Source of the DNA: Carposina sasakii
Lineage: Eukaryota > Arthropoda > Insecta > Lepidoptera > Carposinidae
DNA length: 64,000 nucleotides
NCBI GenBank assembly: GCA_014607495.2
Contig: CP053154.1
Span: forward strand, 14,260,001 to 14,324,000
Direction: 5' to 3'
Within the stretch, counting starts at the first letter, position 1. Each line of letters starts with the position of its first letter. The notes beneath the pieces are model-generated. The model was not told the DNA's origin, searched no databases, and saw only the letters and a program-made list of their open reading frames with translations. This document shows, one piece after another, positions 50,801 through 58,200 of the stretch. A program made the position numbers and the translations under genes.

Positions 50801-51708
50801 TGGGCGTGAACTGTCAAACGGGCCTTTTATTATGTGACGCGTATAGTCTATACGACTTTTGAAAAATTATTTTACACCCCCAATATTGCCTAATAATGAT
50901 AAGTAATTCGATAATAATAAAATGGAAAGCTAGGTAATTAATAATCCATTGTAATACTGAAGTGAACTAACTGGCAGTGTCAAGAAAAATCTATATGTAG
51001 AGAAAGAATGGCGTAGGCTTGGCATAGTTGGTAGTGAGTGACTCTGCCTACTTAGCCGAAGGTTCTGGGTTCGAATCCTGGTAAGGACAAACATTTATGT
51101 GAAGAATATTCATGTTTATTTCCGAGTCTTGAATCTTTATGTATTTACCTTAAAAGCTACGATACTAACTAAGTTGTGTAAATTATACAGCGCATTTAAG
51201 TTTATAGTATTTTAATAATTAATAATAAAATATATATAGATAACAGTGGGCTTAGCGAATGTTATTTATAATTCATTCAACGAAACTTTAGGGAACCACA
51301 TTAATTCAATGTTTAGAAAGTTTTATATGTTTTACAATAGGTTACATTTTACCAGAACTTTGTATTTCAATACCGAGTAGAAAATAAGTTTTATATAAAA
51401 ATGAAAACTAAGTAACACGAGTTCTTTACGTAATCTGAGTTACAATATCTGAAGTGAGAAATATTGTAGGCACTTTTACATGGAATATACTTACATACAT
51501 TTATGATAGCTTTACACAAAATAAATCTATCACTCGTAAGTAAAAATCCAACAATCTTGTATACAAGTGGTTTCCAGTTAGTTTATCGAGAAACACTAGT
51601 AGATAAATTAAATCATTTATTTATTGGTTTGTTATCAAGATGTGTTTGTTTCAGTGGCCGAAGAAGAAGGGGCGGAAACGGAAGAAACCCAATGCGCAAG
51701 CACAGTAA
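35862..51708 (+). CDS. ICE2: Little elongation complex subunit 2 (ICE2/NARG2), 15 exons
   Basis: In animals ICE2, with ICE1 and ELL, forms the nuclear little elongation complex that promotes snRNA gene transcription. Exons: 35862-35890, 36014-36182, 36544-36726, 37319-37567, 38370-38490, 41994-42164, 42782-42932, 43128-43303, 44000-44176, 45018-45127, 45528-45663, 46042-46208, 46427-46566, 47131-47242, 51655-51708. All introns are GT-AG and phases agree throughout; 714 aa versus about 980 in vertebrates. Similarity to vertebrate NARG2: PQHPKLSRLTSLQHYQCL (about 83-100) fits the conserved PYPRFSRF block; ARYIVSASALQCLLD (mid protein) fits the 'QIALTSQSLFTLL' region; and PARYLLTHE, then VLLPHHKFRKILPLAFTPF (C-terminal), fit the NARG2 C-terminal domain. 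Odd points: nine Asp in a row at about 397-405, a Gly/Ala-rich run in exon 7, and a basic KKKGRKRKK tail in exon 15, which looks like a nuclear signal. The ATG is doubled (ATGATG); I took the first. Confidence 0.88.
36870..37205 (-). repeat. tRNA-SINE unit in ICE2 intron 3
   Basis: The tRNA-like head at about 36906-36983 ('cacccgagtgggaatcgaac' side first) is followed by the same AT-rich body as the 7160-7905 array, including 'tcatcccgatagctatacac' and 'tgaatccctcagcacaatg', up to 'attataaaattattaataaa'. One unit only. Head diverged: 'accactgcaaaccttgccag'. Confidence 0.8.
37644..37830. mobile_element. Palindromic 'ccctgattacgtaaaagc' MITE
   Basis: Perfect inverted ends 'cccctgattacgtaaaagca' and its complement. 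The arms continue through 'atagcaaagccgaagc' and 'gcgatcgcgataattgagag'; the centre is CG-rich. About 187 bp. Relatives: 60420-60606 (different centre), 53298-53459 (nested), 62500-62582 (half) and 63898 onward (cut by the window edge). It sits 76 bp downstream of the exon 4 donor of ICE2. Confidence 0.8.
37983..38160 (+). pseudogene. LINE ORF2 C-terminal fragment
   Basis: Reading KGRHRPKKCWMDWVREDMRV, then LGVSNEMMDNRDEWMKS and YCADPK before a stop, it matches the conserved C-terminal tail of lepidopteran RTE-like LINE proteins. A (GAT)-rich stretch follows. Truncated and non-functional. Confidence 0.7.
38844..39060 (-). pseudogene. LINE ORF2 C-terminal fragment, reversed
   Basis: On the minus strand the frame reads GKWRKAVTDWYPKDGKRSCG, then RLEDDLKLTAGTLWRRVAQD and RQQWKLLEEAYATRH. 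The W-P-GKR-RLEDD-AG-W-A-DR-W-LEEAY pattern is the C terminus of another non-LTR family. It lies in ICE2 intron 5, antisense to the gene. Confidence 0.75.
39230..39570 (+). repeat. tRNA-derived SINE, 'ggagatagcccagtgg' type
   Basis: The tRNA-like head 'gcggagatagcccagtgg' with B-box-like 'aagttcgatcccagtc' is followed by the body 'gaaagcacgtaaaaccgttg', 'tcggcttccgtcccatcgg' and 'gccttggccgaaatacgg'. Part of the same body is at 61690-61840. This is a common lepidopteran SINE layout; it is not a functional tRNA gene. Confidence 0.75.
39604..39745 (-). repeat. Dispersed repeat, reversed
   Basis: 'ttcacgagaatacatcagct', 'tccgtgcatatcgtaagact', 'cagcattctctcaggcgat', 'ctatgctacacgcggctgtg': reversed copy of the dispersed repeat, directly after the SINE. 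Confidence 0.65.
39780..40810 (+). repeat. Two diverged copies of an 'aagcgtgcatcgggccg' repeat
   Basis: Copy 1 (39780-40135) and copy 2 (about 40385-40812) share 'tgcgggcttattattatt', 'ctacagagtcccggtcct', 'gcgtgcatcgggccgt', 'ccaagatgtagaggc', 'aacatgatacc' and 'ccatcaccga' in the same order, with about 80-90 percent agreement by eye. An (ATT)n lies inside each. Probably a LINE 3' region, but no protein tail is recognisable. Confidence 0.65.
41035..41205 (-). repeat. tRNA-SINE body, head decayed
   Basis: 'cgggtcaattactcggatga', 'tcatcccgatagctatacac', 'tgaatccctcagcacatcc' match the SINE body. The tRNA-like head just before it (about 40950-41035) is recognisable only as 'actgtgctagttgctctaac'. 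Confidence 0.65.
41309..41540 (+). pseudogene. hAT-like transposase C-terminal remnant
   Basis: A 60-codon open frame contains PDQRSFSTYKWILDVKRNSL followed by LKLENIEKIIVIYFN. This resembles the 'ERSFS-YK-IL-DRR-L-ENIEK-YFN' pattern near the C terminus of hAT-like transposases. It ends in a stop, followed by 'ataaaattgtaataatga' and AATAAA. No upstream transposase domain is present, so it is a fragment inside ICE2 intron 5. Moderately sure of the family, sure that it is not a working gene. Confidence 0.5.
41700..41832 (-). repeat. tRNA-SINE head in ICE2 intron 5
   Basis: 'ggaaaaaattcttcacccga', 'accactgcgtaccgtgctag' and 'taaccactgagctaccgggt': a diverged head with a B box reading 'ggttcatttcc' in place of 'ggttcgattcc'. 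It ends about 160 bp before exon 6. Confidence 0.7.
42205..42325 (-). repeat. SINE tail, reversed
   Basis: 'acaacacattgacctactcg', 'tcccacactaagatccctaa', 'cgtgggtactaagcaacgg', almost the same as 16790-16885. Confidence 0.65.
43365..43720 (+). repeat. 'acccgactgcgcc' repeat followed by LINE-like tail
   Basis: 43365-43520 ('ttacccgactgcgccagaag' to 'gacagtgacactggattct') matches 46620-46800. It is followed by 'tttatcccttatggggcagg' and 'aatagaaccacatgctgcc', a LINE-tail-like block. Confidence 0.55.
43795..43910 (-). repeat. Dispersed repeat fragment, reversed
   Basis: 'gaagcttcatctccttgcgt', 'gtcagggtcgactaagaaac', 'gttccctcaggcgatgagc' in the usual reversed order. Confidence 0.6.
44323..44590. 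mobile_element. 'caccaccgggccctac' family element, copy 4 (one-ended)
   Basis: From 'gaaattgtattaggcgttac' and 'cattcactatgggtgcgccc' to 'gtttcgccaacaacagtggc' and 'atcctcaggatta'. The left part is nearly identical to copy 2; the right part follows copy 3. The right terminal repeat is missing. Confidence 0.7.
44667..44862. mobile_element. 'tttttggtcgtcaacg' MITE, short copy
   Basis: Ends 'tacagggtgatttttggtcg' and 'ccacaaaaaaacaccctgta' pair as terminal repeats. The interior contains 'ctcatagacgcgcgtcagg' and 'cgtaccctttttaagg'. The longer sister is at 52852-53234. It lies in ICE2 intron 9, about 155 bp before exon 10. Confidence 0.7.
45425..45465 (-). repeat. Short LINE tail fragment, reversed
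   Basis: 'gagtagtccactgctgaaca' then 'tagaccttccccaaag' is the reversed core of the LINE tail. It lies about 65 bp before ICE2 exon 11. Confidence 0.55.
46225..46251 (+). repeat. Exact 27-bp copy of exon 12 sequence in intron 12
   Basis: 46225-46251 is identical to 46095-46121, which lies inside ICE2 exon 12; both contain 'gagctgacggaaacagccg'. The offset is 130 bp, and the copy begins 17 bp past the donor GT at 46209. Confidence 0.85.
46620..46805 (+). repeat. 'acccgactgcgcc' repeat, second copy with inverted ends
   Basis: The start 'tttatccgattgcgccaaag' and the end 'aattacgcagtcgggttttt' are inverted. The interior matches 43365-43520 ('tatatttgtttggcacgctc', 'gagagtgacactggatttt'). About 185 bp, no ORF, non-autonomous. 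Confidence 0.55.
46840..46925 (+). repeat. tRNA-SINE head, diverged
   Basis: 'tggttagagcaaaagcacgg', 'gtcgtgagtgcaaatctcac', 'tcgggtgaatttttttatc'. The B box is decayed to 'gagtgcaaatc'. Confidence 0.6.
47830..47945 (+). repeat. tRNA-SINE head in ICE2 intron 14
   Basis: 'gtggcttagtggttatagcg', 'ggctggcacggtttgcagcg' and 'gtcgtgggttcgattcccac', then the usual 'ttttttccattttctttatt'. The head is of the subtype at 36906. Confidence 0.75.
48630..49025 (+). repeat. tRNA-SINE dimer (head-body-head) in ICE2 intron 14
   Basis: Two heads, at about 48632-48690 and 48931-49003, flank one body ('tgattgtttcatcattaaac', 'gctatcgggatgaaaaaata', 'agtaaaattcgtcatccg'). The head spacing is about 300 bp, similar to the 314-bp array in the SLC22 gene. 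The second head is the most tRNA-like in the window ('gcgatagctcagttggtgag', 'gagttcaaatctcactcggg'). Confidence 0.75.
49030..51000. other. Inner part of ICE2 intron 14
   Basis: Mostly unique AT-rich sequence. A (GTCT)-rich run lies at 49940-49960, and 'ggttctgtaccggaagggtt' at about 49968 with 'ggtacggaacccttccggcg' near 50179 are inverted ends of a possible 230-bp element. ORFs on the minus strand (49154-49381, 49463-49792, 50235-50504) have no recognisable similarity. Confidence 0.45.
51005..51180 (+). repeat. tRNA-related SINE, 'gtagttggctgtgac' type
   Basis: 'gcgtaggcttggcatagttg', 'ggttctgggttcgaatcctg', 'tgtttatttccgagtcttg': same family as 9826-9975. Confidence 0.65.
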
Positions 51709-52228
51709 CATCCAATATATTTATATAGCTGACAACATGTATGTTTTATTTTAATGGTATAAAATATTGCTTAAATTAACTAAGGACAGATTTCTCCAAT
51801 GATCTGATAGCCTATCTAAAGGGTAAAGTTGATGCTGTCTCTTTCACTAACTTGATTAAGATAGAGCAGAAAAATCGACCCTTAATTTCATGACATCAAT
51901 AAGCGAGCTAGAATCGCTAAGTAATATCGATCGTGATCGACCAGTTGGCCATCCTTGAGTTACGATAACAACTAATAGCACTGGGTTGTATATAGCAGAA
52001 TCAAAGTTTAACAATCTATGTACCTATATATAAATCAATGTCCCAATTTTGAACATTTTAGTAAAAAAATTGGTTAAAAGTCCAATGTTGATTTAGCTAT
52101 CGATATTATTGATTCATGCTTGCCTTAGCACTGTGAAAGTCGAGTTTACGCTTTAATATCAAATAAGTCCATTATAATACTTGATCTTTAAAATAATTAT
52201 ATAAATAGCACCATTATCAGTGATGTCA
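51709..52228. other. Convergent 3' ends of ICE2 and Exo70
   Basis: 520 bp separate the two stop codons. No clean AATAAA follows the ICE2 stop. For Exo70 an ATTAAA (plus-strand 'tttaat' at 52152-52157) lies about 72 bp past the stop. I see no gene here. The two 3' UTRs probably lie close to each other or overlap. Confidence 0.6.
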
Positions 52229-55200
52229 CTACGCAGCTTCGTCAAAATATCCTTCCAATTGCGTTGCTATCTGAAAAACAAATGGTAAAACAACTTAGAA
52301 CTAAGAAATAACTGGCTTAACTTTCTTGAGATGATATAACATAGTGCCAACCTATCGTATAGTGCTGTTTTTAGTTATTATTAATTACGACCTGCCCTAG
52401 TATGACCACGCATCGTGGATATTTATCGTATTTTGACAGGCTAAATGTCGATAAATCGGTTTAACATATCGTTATAATATTATTATTCGAATTGTAAACG
52501 CTATGCGTACTGTACTGCACTTTAAGGTGTTATCAGACCAATCGATTGATAGTAGAATGGACTAGTCAACGTCGATCAATAGTTTTTACCAGACCAATCA
52601 GATAAAATAGTTTCTACAAGAATCAAAGCTACCTACCAGACCAGTGGAGCAACATCGATCAACCGGCAATCAATCGATTAATTAGCCGACCAGTATTTGT
52701 TGATCAATCAAAGCTGCTAGACCAGTCAATCGGCGTTGACCGATGTCGTCGAAAAATTACCGATCCAACAAATCTGATAGCACCCTTAAGTATTCCATGG
52801 TCTGACGAAAACCCTTTAGGCATCTGCACTATACGAAAGAAGATTCCAATATACAGGGGATGATTTTTGGTCGTCAACGTTCCCGAAAACTACGGAATCT
52901 CCTCATCATCACGATCATTTTTCTCCATGGAAGCATACCTGGTAAGTGTATGGTTCCCAAGATATTAGGGTCCAAAGTTGAGTAAATAGACTGCGTTTTT
53001 CTGCATAAATGCACATAGACGCGCGTATCAAGATTATTTCACGAGAAATATTTAATATATGTCTGATAAAACTAGCATAAACACTGGACACTATAAATTT
53101 CGCCCGATCAAAAAAATTATTTATTATTATTTTTAAATACATCTTTTCCCAGCATTTTTTTGCCATAAACTTACTTTATTGATGTATAGAGTACGTACCC
53201 TTCGTTAAGGGTGGCCACGAAAAAACATCCTGTATAGTAATATGGTCGATTCAGACCCTTTCTGTCTCCGCCATTTATGTTAAGGACGGAGAGGGACAGA
53301 CCGATAGCGAAAATCGTACAAAAATCGCTAATTGCTTGTCAAGTTCGTATTACGTAAAATGAATTTCAAAGGAACTTTGACATTTCAAGGCGAATATTGT
53401 ACAATTTTCGCTATCGCATTGCTTCGGCTTTGCTATTGCAAATTAGGTAATCAGGGGGCTGTCTTATTTTAAGTTTACCTTTAAGTATAACGGTCGGAAT
53501 CGACCATAATGTTATACAGTATGGTAAGTAAAGCTGCACTAACCTGCACTGGGCTGTACTTGACGTACTTATCCGGGTTCTTAGAGAAGGGCAGACTCGC
53601 GTACTGTTCGTAGAAAGCGGTGTAAGTTGGCAGGATCGTCTGTTTGTTCTCACGCTTCAGCGTCTCTCGTAACTCTACGTCGGGCACGCTGTATCCGCGC
53701 TGCGCTTTGGTTATCTCGTCCCAGTCGCGGTTGAAGGCCTTGGCAAAAGGGATTGTCTAGATAAGTCTGATTTGCAGTAAGTACGATACAAAAATATTTA
53801 TTTACTAAAACAACACACATCACATAACATAGGAAACATCGATCAACACAACAATCTATATCCATCTATTCTAACTATACAGGTGTAACAGAAAGGGTAT
53901 GTTAAGCGAAAAGCTATGTAAATAGCCCACTATAGAGAACCTATTTCCAAAATTTGAGACTCGAAATCACATTTTTATTTTTCAAGATTGTATGAAAATT
54001 CCTGAGATATTTAAAAATTCTCCATACTATCGGGAAAAATAAACATGTGATTTCGGGTCTCAAATTTTGTGAATAAGTTCTATACAGTGGGCTATTTACA
54101 TAGCTTTTTGCTTAACATACCCATTTTGTGTGGCTTAACCGTATTGATCTGCTCATACCCCACGCTCTAATCTAGGAGGAAACTTTATATCCCGAGATTT
54201 TCAGCAATCCATTTGTGACAGCTCGGTGGGACCTACCTTAACATATAAGAGACTTTTTATCCCGGATAATTTCGACATTTTGTTTTTTCCGCAGTCCTCT
54301 AGTACAAAATAAAATTTAAAACTAGCATGTGGTGTGTGACGTGCCAGCAAAATGGTCCCAGCTCAACATAGTGTTGCAGTACTTACCATAGAGGTTTAAT
54401 TTGGTTTTGTGTTACATATATACGTTTTATTCTATTAATATTACAAATGAGAAACTACTGTACTGCAGTTAAAAACCTAGATTGACGAATTTTGATGAAA
54501 CTTGAGCAGCGGAACTGGGCACGGAAGTATGGCTGACGTTGGAGCAGATCAACATAACCGCACGTTGGAAAGAGATAAAACATAGTCCAATCTTTGCGTT
54601 AGAACAGGCAGTCTACCTAATATTTACTTACTGTGTCAATATGGTCAATTCTGACAGTCACACAGTTAAATGTAAACTTAACTATAATCAGGTCTGTCCC
54701 TCTCCGTTCTTAACATAAATGGCTGAGAGAGAGAAAGGGATTGGTAGGACTAATTTTACGTTTAGGTGTGACGGTCAGAATCGACCATAGTGTGTTTGTA
54801 TAACACTATTCGAGATTATAAAAGGGGGCAAGCCAGATTATCGTACATAATTTAAATCTTACGTCGATAGATTGGAGCATATAAGTAAGCACATGTCATA
54901 AATACTCACAGAGAACTTGTCTTTCAGTATCTGTCTGTCCTTGTCCCTTAATTTAGCGGGTAGAGGCTCTTCCAAAGATAGATGTGACAGAAGTTTATTC
55001 CAACTGTGGACAATTTAATTTACATAGTAAGTTATTACTACAGCTATGTAAGTAAGCTGTCGTGTATTCTATCATTATAATTATACTCGTATCTATACAT
55101 ATAATAAAATTGTAACGGATCGCTGTCTGTACATGGAAGATATATGAGAAAATATATTATAGGAGACCTTTATCAACACAATAGTACCCAAAAGAATGAT

Positions 55201-58200
55201 TTTTGAATTTTTGTCTGTGCGTTTGTGCACGCTTATCTCAGAAACGGCTGAACCGATTTCGATGCAGTTTTCAGGAATATATTGTGACAGGTCCCACTTA
55301 AAATATAGGCATTTTTATCACGGGAAAATGTTTTTATCCTGGATAATTTCGACATTTTGTTTTTTCTGTAGTCCACGCGAACGGAGTCGCGGGCGTCCAC
55401 TAGGTATAATTATATTACTAAGTGCCGATTTTTAAGTAACGTTAGATAGCCTATCAGAGGAATAAAGTTGATGCTGTCTTTGATCATATATTAATCTATT
55501 ATTATTATAGGCCGCGTGGTGCCGGCAGAGTAGAATTCGTACCACCCCATGTCTGCCCGTGGGTATCGTACGAGGCGATTAAGGGTTTCCGGGAGGTGGG
55601 CAGCAGCGCCTCCCGTGTTGACAACATACTCCAAAATGCGAACTGCGGTCACCAACCCGCCTGTCCAGCGTGGTGACTATGGGCAAATACCCCCATGGCA
55701 GTCTTGTGGCGTGCCCTGGTGGAGGCCTACGTCCAGCAGTGGACTGTAATAGGCTGATGACGATGATGATGATGAATCTATTATTATGTACACGGTTCGA
55801 TCTCTCGTTTTCATCCATCCGGTCACTACCGGGCGGCTGGTATGGATGGCATCTTTAAGTAATTGGTCCATCTGACCGGAGAGCGTCCAACGCTACGTTT
55901 GTCAAGGCGCGGTGTACATTCGAGAACCCGCTTACTCCACCAAAATTCAATACTATCATATAATTTACCTTTGTATGTAGTTGTTCTTGTACTCCTGTAT
56001 CATATCTCTGTAGTCGGACTCGCATTGAGGCTCCGCTATCATTAGCAGGTCTAACAAACCCGTGCGTTGTAGACACTGTAACATTACATTAGTAGGTGAA
56101 ACATATCTGTAACATTACATTAGCGGATGTAACATATTATGCTAGTAAGATATGTAACTTACATGCAGTAAATGTATCAGTGGCTTATACAGGATGTAAC
56201 GAAAAGGGTATTTTAAGCGAAAAGCTATGTAAATAGCCCACTATAGAGAACCTATCTACAAAATTTAAGACTCGAAATCACATTTTTATTTTTCAAGATT
56301 GTATGAAAATTCCTGAAAATTATTTAAAAATTCTCCATACTATCCGGAAAAATAAACATGTGATTTCGGGTCTCAAATTTTGTGGATAGGTTCTCTGCAG
56401 TGGGCTGTTCATATAGCTTTTCGCTTAACATACCCTTTTTGTTACATCCTGTATAAACTGTCTATAAATTACATACACCAGTGTAACAGGCCTATTTCTT
56501 TACATGATGACGTGTAACACTCATTATCATACTAACATAGGTAAAGGCCCAATACCCTCACATAGGTTGGACAGAAGTGAGCAAATCACACACATTTCGC
56601 CAGTTAGCTTATATATCCCACATAATATAGGTTGAACATACATATTTTCAAATACCAATTCAATCATGACATGATTGAACGTGAAATGAACCAGTCAAAG
56701 TTTTTAGATAAACAAATATACAGGATGTTTGTGACAGCCAGGCAAATAATGATACCATGACTTCAGATCATGATTCTGAGGTGGAAAACGCTGAAAATTT
56801 TCACATGAAAATTCCAAAATTTTCCGACAATTTTTCATATTTTCAGGAAATAAATAGTTTAGTTCGTTTAAGCCTTAGATGACTTAAAAATAAAATTTTA
56901 ACCAAAACATGATTTTCAAAAAAAAAGTTGCCCTCAAGACGTTCAAAATCCTGATCAACCCTAATGGAGAGTCACAAGTGATCCAAAAAACAGCAATGTG
57001 TCACACAATAACCAATAAGCCCATTTAATTAGTTATATGATCGCCCGATACAATTGGCGCGGAGAGCAAAGATTACTGATAATCAAATCAAAAATACATT
57101 TCCTGCGAGTTATAACACTGTCGTTTAACTAAGCAGAATGGTACTTGTTCAGCATTTCAGTATTTGCCTGGCTGTCACCCACACCCTGTATAAATACCTG
57201 TAACAAGTATAGAGTATTGTTCAGTAGGAATATAGCTTTGAGTGCGTCGGGATACTGCTCGCTCTTGTTCCTTAAAGAGAGGTTCAGTTGTGCGAGTACT
57301 TTACCTGTAAAATATACATACATATATACACGGCTGTATTACAACGAGAAAGAGATCCCACGGTCAAGTTCAACATGGCGGGAATTAATGTAAAACATTA
57401 TTTATAATGGCGTTCATACAATTTCCCTTTTTATAGAAAATACACTTTTCACATTAACATTGCGTGGTGCCGGCAGAGTAGAATTCGTACCACCCCATGT
57501 CTGCCCGTGGGTATCGTACGAGGCGATTAAGGGTTTCCGGGAGGTGGACAGCAGCGCCTCCCGTGTTGACAACATACTCCAAAATACAAACTGCGGTCAC
57601 CAACCCGCCTGCCCAGCGTGGTGACTATGGGCAAATACCCCCCCATGGCAGTCTTGTGGCGTGCCCTGGGGGAGGCCTACGTCCAGCAGTGGACTGCAAT
57701 AGGCTGATGATGATGACGATTATGACATTAAGATTAAGTAAGAATCTTAAGTGCGGACGCGGATTATTCATCCCTGTCACTCACACGCGGCGTGACAGAG
57801 ACCAAAGAAAAAACGTCACTGTCTGTTGTGTGGACACGCACGTCTCTGTTTACATCCACAAAGATCTACATGCCCGTTTTGAGTACTTACGCATGTAGAA
57901 AGCTAAATAAGCAGCGTTTCTGTCCTGAATACCGATTAGCTGTGACACGGAGTGAGCGTACGACGGCTCGTTAGCTAGCGCCGGACCTGCTCAAAAGAGG
58001 GAGAGAATACGTTACTTAACAATCTTTATTCATGTGGATAGTATGGATGTTTGGTTAGTGTAACGCAGTCTCAAACATACCTAATATATAGATGGCTATG
58101 TTCTCAAAATCGGATAGCCAGAACTGCAGAATCCTGAAAGAGATACTAAAACCGCGTTTAGCATAACAGGACCAGATGCAGAAGATCGTGACAAGTTGCT

